A model generated the notes under the pieces. That model saw nothing but the letters and a program-made list of their open reading frames with translations, was not told where the DNA came from and ran no database searches. Below, one piece after another: positions 25,916 to 33,831 of a stretch of DNA of 64,000 nucleotides. Position 1 is the first letter of the stretch. Every line of letters starts with the position of its first letter. Source of the stretch: Micromonospora sp. WMMD812 (GTDB lineage Bacteria; Actinomycetota; Actinomycetes; Mycobacteriales; Micromonosporaceae); contig NZ_CP114904.1 in the NCBI RefSeq assembly GCF_027497215.1, positions 1,054,001 through 1,118,000 on the forward strand, written 5' to 3'. A program made the translations under genes and the position numbers.

Positions 25916-26644
25916 TCAGAGGCCGCCGGCGACGCGGAGCACCGTGCCGGTGGTGTACGAGGCGTCGGGGCCGAGCAGCCACGCGATGGCGCCGGCGACC
26001 TCGTCGGCCTCGCCGGCGCGGCCCAGCGGGATGCGCCCGGCCGCGGTGTCGGGCCGGTCGGGCACGCCGGAGACGGCGTGGATGTCGGTGCGGATGATGC
26101 CGGGGGCGACGGCGTTGACCCGGATGCCGCGGGGGGCGAGCTCCTTGGCCAGGCCGACGGTGAGGGTGTCGGTGGCCGCCTTGACGGCGGCGTAGTGGAT
26201 GTACTCGCCGGGGCTGCCGAGGGTGGCGGCGGCGGACGAGACGTTGACGATCGCGGCGCCGGCGGTCATCCGGCGGGCGGCCTGCTGGGCGCAGAGGACG
26301 TACCCGATGAGGTTGACGTCGACGACGCGGCGCAGGTCGTCGGCGTCGAGGTCGACGAACGGGCCGATCGGGCTGGTGACACCGGCGTTGTTGACCAGGC
26401 CGGTGAGGTCGCCGAGGTCGGCGGCGGCGTCGAAGAGCGCGCCCACCTGGTCCGGGTCGGTGGTGTCGGCGGGCAGGGCGACGCCGCGCCGACCGGCGGC
26501 GTGGATGTCGGCGAGGACCGCCGTGGCCGCGTCGTGGTCCCGGCGGTAGCCGAAAGCGACGTGGTGGCCGGCGTGGGCGAGCCGGCGGGCGGTGGCGGCG
26601 CCGATGCCGCGGCTGCCGCCGGTGATGATCGTGACCGGTTCCAA
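25916..26644 (-). CDS. SDR-family oxidoreductase (FabG-like)
   Basis: A 242-aa short-chain dehydrogenase/reductase. It has the cofactor motif TGGSRGIG (8-15), NNAG after strand 4, catalytic Ser in NVSSA, the pair YAAVK (Tyr-x-x-x-Lys), and PGIIRTDIH downstream. The Arg after the first glycine motif region (YRRDHD) suggests NADPH preference. It begins with a rare TTG (26644) supported by GGGGGAG 9-15 bases upstream (minus strand). It is divergent from the patatin gene. Confidence 0.9.
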   Translation of the reverse strand: MEPVTIITGGSRGIGAATARRLAHAGHHVAFGYRRDHDAATAVLADIHAAGRRGVALPADTTDPDQVGALFDAAADLGDLTGLVNNAGVTSPIGPFVDLDADDLRRVVDVNLIGYVLCAQQAARRMTAGAAIVNVSSAAATLGSPGEYIHYAAVKAATDTLTVGLAKELAPRGIRVNAVAPGIIRTDIHAVSGVPDRPDTAAGRIPLGRAGEADEVAGAIAWLLGPDASYTTGTVLRVAGGL

Positions 26645-26721
26645 GGCGCCTCTCCCCCTGCCGTGACCGTTGCCGCGACGTTACCGTGGCCGGCACGTAC
26701 CGATGCGGAGGTGAAGATCAC

Positions 26722-27555
26722 ATGACACGGGCGTTGGTGCTGGGCGGCGGTGGGGTGACCGGGGTCGCGTGGGAGTGGGGGGTGCTGGCCGGGCTCGCCG
26801 AGCGGGGGGTGGCGCTCGCCGACGCGGATCTGGTGGTGGGCACGTCGGCCGGCTCGGTGGTGGGCGCGCAGCTGTGTTCCGGCGGGCCGGTCGAGGAGTC
26901 GTTCGAGGCGCAGGTGGCGCCGCCGCGGGGCGAGGTCGCGGCGCGGCTCGGGTTCGCGGCGGTGGCGCGGCTGCTGTGGGCCGGTGGGCGCAGCCGCGAC
27001 GCGGTGGCGGCGCGGGCGCGGATCGGGGCGATGGCGCTGGCGGCGCGTACGCCGTCGGAGGCCTCCCGGCGGGCGGTGATCGAGTCGCGGCTGCCGCGTC
27101 GGGAGTGGCCGGCGCGGCGGCTGCTGGTGACGGCGGTGGACGCGCACTCGGGTGAGTTCGTGGTGTTCGACGCCGGTTCCGGGGTGTCGTTGGTGGACGC
27201 GGTGGGGGCCAGTTGCGCGGTGCCGGGGGTGTGGCCGCCGGTGACTATCGGCGGTCGCCGGTTCGTCGACGGGGGGATGCGGTCGCCGGTGAACGCGGAT
27301 CTGGCCTCGGGGGCGGAGCGGGTGGTGGTGCTGGCGCCGACGGCCGCCGCGTTCGGTCCGATGCCCCGGTTGTCGGCGCAGGTGGCGGCGTTGCGGGCGG
27401 CCGGGGCGCGGGTGGCGGTGGTGACGCCGGACGCGGCGGCGCGGGCCGCGATCGGGCGTAACGTGCTGGACCCGGCGCGTCGGGCGGCGGCGGCGCGGGC
27501 GGGGCGGACGCAGGCGGCGGCGGTGGCGGACGAGGCGGCGGCGGTCTGGGGCTGA
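26722..27555 (+). CDS. Patatin-like phospholipase
   Basis: A 277-aa acyl hydrolase with the Ser-Asp dyad of patatins. The oxyanion motif is GGGGVTGVAWEWG near the N-terminus, the nucleophile is in GTSAGS (about 49-54), and the catalytic Asp is in DGGM (about 192-195). There is no signal peptide. A textbook Shine-Dalgarno, GGAGGTGA (26707-26714), precedes ATG 26722, which is why the longer start at 26686 was not used. The substrate is probably a phospholipid or other lipid ester. Confidence 0.9.
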   Translation: MTRALVLGGGGVTGVAWEWGVLAGLAERGVALADADLVVGTSAGSVVGAQLCSGGPVEESFEAQVAPPRGEVAARLGFAAVARLLWAGGRSRDAVAARARIGAMALAARTPSEASRRAVIESRLPRREWPARRLLVTAVDAHSGEFVVFDAGSGVSLVDAVGASCAVPGVWPPVTIGGRRFVDGGMRSPVNADLASGAERVVVLAPTAAAFGPMPRLSAQVAALRAAGARVAVVTPDAAARAAIGRNVLDPARRAAAARAGRTQAAAVADEAAAVWG

Positions 27556-27597
27556 TCCTCTAGGCTCCGCCCGTCGGTGTCGAGGTGGAGGTGGACG

Positions 27598-28053
27598 GTG
27601 CTGGACGTCGGGGACATGGTGGAGGACTTCGCGCTGCCGGACCAGACCGGGGCGGTGCGGCGGCTGTCCGAGCTGCTGGCGGCGGGGCCGGTGGTGCTGT
27701 TCTTCTACCCGGCGGCGATGACCCGTGGGTGCACGGCGGAGAGCTGCCACTTCCGCGACCTGGCGGCGGAGTTCGCGGCCGTGGGCGCGCAGCGGGTCGG
27801 CATCAGCCGGGATCCGGTGGCGCGGCAGGCCGAGTTCGCCCAGGTGCACGGGTTCGACTATCCGCTGCTGTCGGACGTCGACGGGGCGGTCGCGGCGGCG
27901 TTCGGTGTGCGGCGGCGGCTGCCGCTGGGGTCGCTGAGCACGCGGCGCGTGACGTTCGTGATCGGGACGGACCGGCGGGTGCTGACGGTGGTGCAGAGCG
28001 AGTTGAGCATGAACGAGCACGCCGACGCGGCGTTGCGCGCCCTGGGGGGTTGA
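27598..28053 (+). CDS. Peroxiredoxin (BCP/AhpC-TSA type)
   Basis: A 151-aa thiol peroxidase. The thioredoxin-like fold has the peroxidatic Cys45 in MTRGCTAESC, with a resolving Cys50 five residues later as in BCP-type atypical 2-Cys enzymes. The expected Pro/Thr motif is replaced by YPAAMTRGC, which keeps Thr before Cys. It reduces peroxides with thioredoxin. GTG 27598 is used; the in-frame GTG 27577 lacks a good ribosome site. It follows the patatin gene by 42 bp and may protect lipids in the same unit. Confidence 0.88.
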   Translation: MLDVGDMVEDFALPDQTGAVRRLSELLAAGPVVLFFYPAAMTRGCTAESCHFRDLAAEFAAVGAQRVGISRDPVARQAEFAQVHGFDYPLLSDVDGAVAAAFGVRRRLPLGSLSTRRVTFVIGTDRRVLTVVQSELSMNEHADAALRALGG

Positions 28054-28119
28054 TCTTCCGGTTGTCGCAGCCGACTGGTATCAAGGCTGGAATCAAACGT
28101 GTGTACGGAAGAGGGCGTG

Positions 28120-28806
28120 ATGGCGGGCGAGGGTTTGTCCACTGACGAGGTGCAGGGCATCCGGGAGGCGTTGACCGCGGGCCGCAAGCCCAAGGTGGTG
28201 TTCACGGCGGCGGCGGGCCAGATGGCCGGGCAGGTCGGCCAGGTGATCGAGCTGACGGATCCGGAGTTGTCCGAGGAGTTCGTGGTGGTCCGGTTCGGCC
28301 GCGACGAGCTGCCCTTCTCCCCCGCCGACGTGGCGATCGCCCCGCGCGGCGCGGGCCGGAAGGTGGCGGAGGCGAAGCCGGAGGTCGAGGAGCCGCCCGC
28401 GCCGGCGGAGCCGGAGTTCGTGTTGGACACGCCGCGGGTGCCGGCGCCGCGTCGGGAGGAGCCGAAGGTGGAGCACGTGGAGCAGGTGGAGGCGAAGCCG
28501 GCGCGCCGGCCGGTGAAGGCGGCGAAGCCGAAGGGCCCGGCGGGGCTGACGGTGACGCTGGCGTACGCCGACGGTGAGTGGACCGTGGCGGCGCAGCAGG
28601 GCAGCAAGGCCCTGGCCAAGCCGTACGTGGTGAAGCCGGCGGAGGCGCTGCGGATGGTGGCGCTGGTGGACGTGCCGGGCGTGCAGGAGGCGGTGGAGCA
28701 GATCCTGGCCGCGGAGCGGGCCGAGGCGGAGCAGCAGGCCGAGAAGCTGCGCGCCGAGCTGGCGGAGATCGAGGCCCGGTTGGCGGAGCTGCGCGAGACC
28801 CCGTGA
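28120..28806 (+). CDS. Conserved acidic/coiled-coil protein of unknown function
   Basis: A 228-aa protein. The N-terminal part (about 1-80) is a compact domain: KVVFTAAAGQMAGQVGQVIELTD, then VVVRFGRDELPF. The middle (about 85-145) is a Pro/Glu/Lys/Ala linker. A second small domain follows (TVTLAYADGEWTVAAQQGSK), and the end is a Glu/Ala/Leu-rich coiled coil (about 190-226). ATG 28120 has GGAAGAGGG four bases upstream. I recognise no family; the linker and coiled coil suggest a scaffold or nucleic-acid-associated protein. Confidence 0.68.
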   Translation: MAGEGLSTDEVQGIREALTAGRKPKVVFTAAAGQMAGQVGQVIELTDPELSEEFVVVRFGRDELPFSPADVAIAPRGAGRKVAEAKPEVEEPPAPAEPEFVLDTPRVPAPRREEPKVEHVEQVEAKPARRPVKAAKPKGPAGLTVTLAYADGEWTVAAQQGSKALAKPYVVKPAEALRMVALVDVPGVQEAVEQILAAERAEAEQQAEKLRAELAEIEARLAELRETP

Positions 28807-28906
28807 CCGGCGGCGGCGCGTCACGCGCGGCGGTCCGGCCGCCGGGGCGCGCCGCCGGCCGCGGCGCCCGTGGGCCTATCGGGCGAGGGTGGGCCGTTCC
28901 TCCTGC

Positions 28907-29362
28907 TCAGGGTGCGGCGTGATGCGCCAGCAGGGTGGACAGCAGGCGCACCAGTTGCTCGCGCTCCGGCTGGGACAGTGGGGCGAGCAACGTGTCCTGG
29001 GCGCGGTCGAGGGCGCCCTCCAGGCGGCGCAGATCGCGGCGACCGGCGGTGGTGACGGTGACGACGTTGCGGCGCCGGTCGCCGGGGTCGGGGCTGCGCT
29101 GCACGAGCCCCTTCGCCACGAGGTCGTTGAGCGCGGCGACGACGTCGCTGCGGTCGATGCCGCACCGCCGCCCCAGTTCGGCCTGGCTGGTCGGGCCGAT
29201 CTCGGCGAGGGCGGCGAGGAGCCGGTAGTGGTAGCCGCGGATGCCGAGGGCGCCGAACCCGTCCGCGACGAGGCGGTGCCCGTGCGCGGCGGCCTGGCCG
29301 AGCAGCCAGCTGGGGGTCGTCCGCAGACGGGCGGGTGACTCGGGACCGGTGACGGACTCCAT
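28907..29362 (-). CDS. MarR-family transcriptional regulator
   Basis: A 151-aa winged helix. IGPTSQAELGRRCGIDRSDVVAALNDLVAKGLV (around residues 60-90) is the HTH, followed by the wing DPGDRRRNVVTVT. This DRR wing is typical of MarR proteins. ATG 29362 (MESVTGPES) is chosen; an upstream in-frame start at 29395 would run into the operator region. It is divergent from a second HTH protein gene (29467) across a strong double palindrome, so both are probably controlled there. Confidence 0.87.
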   Translation of the reverse strand: MESVTGPESPARLRTTPSWLLGQAAAHGHRLVADGFGALGIRGYHYRLLAALAEIGPTSQAELGRRCGIDRSDVVAALNDLVAKGLVQRSPDPGDRRRNVVTVTTAGRRDLRRLEGALDRAQDTLLAPLSQPEREQLVRLLSTLLAHHAAP

Positions 29363-29411
29363 GCGGCGGAGCCTAGCAGAAACCGTTGGTGTCACCCACG
29401 ATTCCTGTTAT

Positions 29412-29446
29412 GTTGGTGAGGCCAACGTTGGAGCGGCCAACGTTTG
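29412..29446. promoter_or_regulatory. Operator with paired CCAACGTTGG palindromes
   Basis: CCAACGTTGG (29422-29431) is a perfect 10-bp palindrome, CCAACGTTTG (29437-29446) is a one-mismatch copy 15 bp along, and GTTGG at 29412-29416 pairs with the first CCAAC. They lie between the divergent MarR gene (29362) and the HTH gene (29467). The 15-bp spacing would place two dimers side by side on the helix. This is the likely MarR operator. Confidence 0.68.
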
Positions 29447-29466
29447 AGTCGTCAGTGGAGGCTGTC

Positions 29467-29904
29467 ATGTCGTCGTCCCCGCTCACCGGCCAGGTCATCG
29501 GCCGGGCCCACTACGCCACCCGCGCGCTGCTGGAGCGCCAGCTCACCCGGGTCGGCCTCACCTTCCCGCAGTCGATCGCGCTCAACGGCCTCGCCGCCGA
29601 GGGCGGCGCCGCCGCGCGCGCCGACCTCGTCACCCGGCTGACCGACGGCCTGAAGATCGACGCTCCGGCCGCCGAGGCCCTCCTCGCCGACCTCGTCGGC
29701 GCCGGGTTGCTGCGCGAGGACGCCGACAGCCTGGCGTTCACCGACGCCGGCGACGCCGTCCGGCGCGAGATCGCCGACGCGACCGCCGCCATCACCGGCC
29801 GGCTCTACGGCGACATCCCCGCCGCCGACCTGGCCGTGGCCGGACGCGTGCTCACCCTGGTCCGGGAACGCGCCGACGCGGAGCTGGCCGCGACCAGCGG
29901 CTGA
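29467..29904 (+). CDS. MarR-like winged-helix protein
   Basis: A 145-aa protein with an N-terminal helix for dimerisation (YATRALLERQLTRVGLTFPQS, split near residue 20-40), then ADLVTRLTDGLKIDAPAAEALLADLVGAGLL as the HTH region and a short wing with LAFTDAGDAVRRE. This is a MarR/PadR-size helix-turn-helix protein with a weaker recognition helix than its neighbour. GGAGG precedes ATG 29467 by 5 bases. It is divergent from a canonical MarR gene, which probably represses it. Confidence 0.75.
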   Translation: MSSSPLTGQVIGRAHYATRALLERQLTRVGLTFPQSIALNGLAAEGGAAARADLVTRLTDGLKIDAPAAEALLADLVGAGLLREDADSLAFTDAGDAVRREIADATAAITGRLYGDIPAADLAVAGRVLTLVRERADAELAATSG

Positions 29905-29990
29905 CGCTCCCCCTGCCGTCCACCCGCCACGCCCGCGCGGAACACCCACGGTGCCCAGCTCCCGCGCGCACCCCGCCCTCCAGTCGATCG

Positions 29991-30057
29991 ATCATGCAGT
30001 TGTGGTGCCTCGCAAAAGCCGCGTACCGGCATCACCCAGGCACCACGACTGCATGAT
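29991..30057. repeat. 20-bp-arm inverted repeat between convergent genes
   Basis: The left arm 29991-30010 (ATCATGCAGTTGTGGTGCCT) and right arm 30038-30057 are complementary at 19 of 20 positions around a 27-base loop. It lies between the ends of the HTH gene (29904) and the nitronate monooxygenase gene (30075), so it could act as a two-way transcription stop. There is no T-run, and the arm length suggests a dispersed palindromic element. Confidence 0.7.
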
Positions 30058-30074
30058 CCGCGCGACCTGGGGGG

Positions 30075-31112
30075 TTAGAGCGGCGTGGTCAGGCGGTCGA
30101 CCACGGTGGCGGCCGGGCCGGTGGTGGCGTGCCGGTAGCCGGTGCCCGCCCACAGGTGCACCCGGTCCGGGTGCCCGGCCGCGGCGGCCGCCGCCCGCAG
30201 GCCCCGGGTCAGGTGGTGCAGCTCCGGATAGCCGAGCGGCGCGGTCGGCTCGTACCGGTCGATGAAGGCGTTGCGCAGCCCCCGCGCGGGCCGTCCGGTG
30301 AAGGCGCGGGTGAGCACGGTGCCGGTGCGGGCGGGATCGGCCAGGGCGTCGCGGTGGGTGCGGCTGGCGCCGCTCTCGTCGGTGCGCAGCAGCAGCGTGC
30401 CGACCGCCACCGCGGCCGCGCCCGCGGCGAGCAGGTCGCGGACGTCGGCCGGGCCGGCCACACCGCCGGCGGCCAGCACGGGCAGGCCGGTCGCCGCCGC
30501 CACGTCCCGCGCCAGCGGCAGGGTCGAGGTCGGCGGGGCCGGCCGGCGCGGGGTGTGGGTGCCGCTGTGCCCGCCCGCCTCGGTGCCCTGCGCGACGAGA
30601 CCGTCGACGCCGAGGTCGCGGGCGGCGCGCGCCTCGTCCACCGAGGTGACCGTGACCAGCACCCGGGAACCGGCCCGACGCAGGGCCGCGAGGGCCGCCG
30701 GGTCGGGCAGCCCGAAGGTGAAGCTCACCACCGGCACCGGCTCCCGCGTCAACAGGTCGATCTTGTCGGCCCAGCGGTCGTCGTCGTGCACCATCGGCGC
30801 GCCGGCCAGGTCCAGGCCGTACGGCTCGCCCTCGACCGCGATCTCCCGCGCGTACCGGCGGAAGGTCTCCTCGTCGATCTCGCGGGGACCGGGCACGAAC
30901 AGGTTCACCCCGCACGGCGTGCCGGTGGCGCGCAGGTCGGCCAGGTCGGCGGCGACCGCGTCGGGCGTCCGGTAGCCGGCGGGGACGAACCCGAAGCCGC
31001 CGGCCGCGGTGACGGCCCGCACCAGGGCCGGGGTGGTGGCGCCGCCGGCCATCGGGGCGCCGACCAGCGGCGTCGCGCTGCCGAGCAGGCCGAGCCAGGG
31101 TTCACCGGTCAC
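30075..31112 (-). CDS. Nitronate monooxygenase (2-nitropropane dioxygenase-like)
   Basis: A 345-aa FMN-dependent TIM-barrel enzyme that oxidises alkyl nitronates. It has PLVGAPMAGGATTPALV at the N-terminus, the phosphate-binding motif VLAAGGVAGPADVRDLLAAGA around residues 222-242 (split), catalytic-His region in GTEAGGHSG, and an Arg/Tyr-rich C-terminal part with GTGYRHA. Length matches the class I family. GTG 31112. The cydB gene ends 66 bp upstream on the same strand, so read-through from cydAB is possible. Confidence 0.9.
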   Translation of the reverse strand: MTGEPWLGLLGSATPLVGAPMAGGATTPALVRAVTAAGGFGFVPAGYRTPDAVAADLADLRATGTPCGVNLFVPGPREIDEETFRRYAREIAVEGEPYGLDLAGAPMVHDDDRWADKIDLLTREPVPVVSFTFGLPDPAALAALRRAGSRVLVTVTSVDEARAARDLGVDGLVAQGTEAGGHSGTHTPRRPAPPTSTLPLARDVAAATGLPVLAAGGVAGPADVRDLLAAGAAAVAVGTLLLRTDESGASRTHRDALADPARTGTVLTRAFTGRPARGLRNAFIDRYEPTAPLGYPELHHLTRGLRAAAAAAGHPDRVHLWAGTGYRHATTGPAATVVDRLTTPL

Positions 31113-31178
31113 CGGCTCACCCTAGCCGCGGCGCCCGCCGGCCCGCCCGAGGGGAAGAGGCGGGCCGGCGGGCGGGTC

Positions 31179-32177
31179 TCAGTGCTGCGGGATGTGGACC
31201 ACGCCGATCCGCTTGCGGAACACCCAGTAGGTCCAGCCCTGGTAGGCCAGCACGATCGGGGTGAACACCACCGCCACCCAGCTCATGATCTTCAGGGTGT
31301 ACGGGGTGGACGCGGCGTTGGTGGCGGTCAGGGTGCCGGCCGCGTCCAGGGTGGAGGGCAGCACGTTCGGGAACAGCGCGGCGAACAGGGTCGCCACGGC
31401 CAGGCCGATCGCCACGGCGGTGCCGGTGAACGCCCAGCCCTCCCGGCGCACGCGAGCGGCGGCGAGACCACCGAGCAGCGCGAGCGCCGCGCCGACCGCG
31501 AGCACGACGGCGGCCGTGCTGGAGCGGATGTCCAGCGTCCAGGTGAGGAACGCGACGGCGAGCACGGCGGCGACCGCGCCGACGCGCACGGCGAGCGCGC
31601 CGGCGCGCTCGCGGACCTCGCCGACGGTCTTCAGGGCGATGAACACCGCGCCGTGGGTCAGGAACAGCGCCGCGGTGGTCGCGCCGCCGAGCAGGGCGTA
31701 CGGGTTGAGCAGGTCGAGCAGGCCGCCGACGTACTCGTGGTCGGCGTCGAGCGGCACACCGCGCAGGATGTTGGCGAACGCCACCCCCCACAGCACCGCC
31801 GGCACGAGGGAGCCGAAGAAGATCGCGGCGTCCCAGCGCCGCTTCCAGGACGGCTCGGGGCGCTTGTGCCGGTACTCGAAGGCGACCCCGCGCGCGATGA
31901 GGGCCAGCAGGATCAGCAGCAGCGGCAGGTAGAAGCCGGAGAAGAGGGTGGCGTACCACTCGGGGAAGGCGGCGAACATGGCGCCGCCGGCGGTGATCAG
32001 CCAGACCTCGTTGCCGTCCCAGACCGGGCCGATGGTGTTGATCAGGACGCGGCGTTCCCGGTCGTCGCGGCCGAGCACCGGCAGCAGCATGCCGACGCCG
32101 AAGTCGAAACCCTCCAGGATGAAGTAGCCGGTGAAGAGCACGGCGACGAGCAGGAACCAGATGGTCGTGAGGTCCAC
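31179..32177 (-). CDS. cydB: Cytochrome bd ubiquinol oxidase subunit II
   Basis: A 332-aa integral membrane protein with about eight TM helices. It opens with DLTTIWFLLVAVLFTGYFILEGFDFGVGMLLP (split near residues 1-34), a hallmark of CydB, followed by WDGNEVWLITAGGAMFAAFP. It stabilises the haem-containing CydA in the high-affinity terminal oxidase of the plasma membrane, which works at low oxygen. GTG 32177 is 15 bp after the cydA stop. The cydCD assembly genes are not found next to it in the window. Confidence 0.95.
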   Translation of the reverse strand: MDLTTIWFLLVAVLFTGYFILEGFDFGVGMLLPVLGRDDRERRVLINTIGPVWDGNEVWLITAGGAMFAAFPEWYATLFSGFYLPLLLILLALIARGVAFEYRHKRPEPSWKRRWDAAIFFGSLVPAVLWGVAFANILRGVPLDADHEYVGGLLDLLNPYALLGGATTAALFLTHGAVFIALKTVGEVRERAGALAVRVGAVAAVLAVAFLTWTLDIRSSTAAVVLAVGAALALLGGLAAARVRREGWAFTGTAVAIGLAVATLFAALFPNVLPSTLDAAGTLTATNAASTPYTLKIMSWVAVVFTPIVLAYQGWTYWVFRKRIGVVHIPQH

Positions 32178-32192
32178 GGTGCGCTCCGGAGG

Positions 32193-33608
32193 TCAGTAGG
32201 CGAAGGCGAGCGGGCGCTCGGCGTCGTCGTGGCTGTCGTCGATCTCGGGCTGCGGGGTCAGGTCGGGCACGCCGGCCTTGGCATAGCGGACCAGCAGCCG
32301 GAACTCGATCACGGCGAGGGTGGCGTAGATCAGGGTGAACGCGGTGAACGAGGTGAGCACCTCGGTCAGCGACACGCTGCGGGAGACGCCGTTGCGGGTG
32401 AGCATCTCGCCGAAGACGATCCACGGCTGACGGCCCATCTCGGTGAAGATCCAGCCGAAGGAGTTGGCGAGCAACGGCAGCACCGGCATGGCCAGGCCGG
32501 CGCGCAGCAGCCACTTGCTGCGCGGGGCGCGGCCCTTGCGGTGGGTCCAGAGCACCAGCAGGGCGATAGCCGCGGCGGTCATCCCGAACGCGATCATGAA
32601 GCGGAAGCTCCAGTAGGTGACCGGGATGATCGGGGCGTAGTTGCCGGGGCCGTACTGGCTGGCGTACTGGGCCTGCAGGTCGTTGATGCCGTGCACGGTG
32701 CCGTTGGGGTCGCCGGTGCCGAGGTACGACAGCAGGTACGGGATCTTGATGGCGAACAGTTCCCGGCTGCCGTCGAGGCTGCCGACGGTGAGTACGGAGA
32801 ACGAGGCGGGGCTCTCGGTGCTGTAGAGGCCCTCGGCGGCGGCCATCTTCATCGGCTGCACCTGCGTCATGATCTTGCCCTGGATGTCGCCGGTGAACAG
32901 GACGCCGGCGGCGGCGATGAGGGTGACCCAGGAGCCGAACTTCGCGGCGAACCGGTAGGTGGGGGTCTCGTCGGAGTCGCGGTTGCGGATCAGGTGCCAC
33001 AGGGCGACGGCGACCAGCAGCGACCCGGCCACCAGGAACGCGCCCGCGATGGTGTGCGGGAAGGTGACCAGGGCGACCTTGTTGGTGAGCACCGCGACGA
33101 AGTCGGTCAGCTCGGCCCGGCCGGTCTCGGGGTTGACGCGGTAGCCGACCGGGTTCTGCATGAACGAGTTCGCGGCGAGGATGAAGTACGCGCTCAGGTT
33201 GGTGCCGATCGCGGCGGCCCAGATGGCGGCCAGGTGCAGCCGCTTGGGCAGCCGGTCCCAGCCGAAGATCCACAGCCCGATGAAGGTGGATTCCAGGAAG
33301 AACGCGACCAGCGCCTCGATCGCGAGGGGGGCGCCGAAGATGTCGCCGACGAAGCGGGAGTAGTCGCTCCAGTTCATGCCGAACTGGAACTCCTGCACGA
33401 TGCCGGTGACCACGCCCATCGCGAAGTTGATCAGGAAGAGCTTGCCGTAGAACTTCGTGAGCTTCAGGTAGCGCTCGTTGCCGGTGCGGTGCCAGAGGGT
33501 CTGGAGGATGGCCACCAGCACCGACAGGCCGATCGTCAACGGGACGAAGAGGAAGTGGTAGACGGTGGTGACACCGAACTGCCAGCGGGCGACGTCCAAC
33601 GCGTCCAC
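32193..33608 (-). CDS. cydA: Cytochrome bd ubiquinol oxidase subunit I
   Basis: A 471-aa haem protein of the bd oxidase. The N-terminal RWQFGVTTVYHFLFVPLTIG contains the haem-ligand His (about 19), and the quinol loop has GRQPWIVFGEMLTRNGVS. At 471 residues it lacks the long Q-loop insertion of the E. coli type (about 520), so it belongs to the short-Q-loop class. GTG 33608 gives VDALDVARWQFG. The promoter just upstream carries a BlaI/CopY-like palindrome (33629-33645). It forms an operon with cydB. Confidence 0.95.
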   Translation of the reverse strand: MDALDVARWQFGVTTVYHFLFVPLTIGLSVLVAILQTLWHRTGNERYLKLTKFYGKLFLINFAMGVVTGIVQEFQFGMNWSDYSRFVGDIFGAPLAIEALVAFFLESTFIGLWIFGWDRLPKRLHLAAIWAAAIGTNLSAYFILAANSFMQNPVGYRVNPETGRAELTDFVAVLTNKVALVTFPHTIAGAFLVAGSLLVAVALWHLIRNRDSDETPTYRFAAKFGSWVTLIAAAGVLFTGDIQGKIMTQVQPMKMAAAEGLYSTESPASFSVLTVGSLDGSRELFAIKIPYLLSYLGTGDPNGTVHGINDLQAQYASQYGPGNYAPIIPVTYWSFRFMIAFGMTAAAIALLVLWTHRKGRAPRSKWLLRAGLAMPVLPLLANSFGWIFTEMGRQPWIVFGEMLTRNGVSRSVSLTEVLTSFTAFTLIYATLAVIEFRLLVRYAKAGVPDLTPQPEIDDSHDDAERPLAFAY

Positions 33609-33628
33609 CTGGAACCCCCAGCTGATCG

Positions 33629-33645
33629 TACTACGGGACGTAGTA
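33629..33645. promoter_or_regulatory. BlaI/CopY-like operator upstream of cydA
   Basis: TACTACG-GGA-CGTAGTA is a perfect 7-bp-arm palindrome 21 bp from the cydA start. A second one, GTAGT-AAAT-ACTAC, overlaps it at 33640-33653. The TACTAC...GTAGTA form resembles operators of the BlaI/MecI/CopY repressor family. No BlaI-type gene is in this window, so the regulator would act in trans. Redox control of cydAB in other actinomycetes is usually by Rex, whose site looks different. Confidence 0.6.
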
Positions 33646-33831
33646 AATACTACCGCCCGTCGTAGAAGATTCGGCAGGGGCGGGGGGCCTGATCCGCTCC
33701 GGGGCCAATGACCCTGATCACCCGGGCCACTCGACCCGCCCCACGATCAGGGCCTGCGGACGCCTCCCGGCCGGGGGAAGATCGGACCTCGGCGCCGCCG
33801 TCACCCCGCCCCGTGCGACCATTCACCGCTG

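Noticed and set aside
30129..33665. 1178-codon open frame on the plus strand
   Set aside because: It is antisense to nitronate monooxygenase, cydB and cydA, is Arg/Gly/Gln/Val-rich with no domain, and arises because high-GC codons leave the antisense frame without stops.
33712..33752. CCCTGATC/GATCAGGG inverted repeat upstream of the PlsC-like gene
   Set aside because: Only eight bases per arm with a 25-base gap; I cannot separate it from chance.
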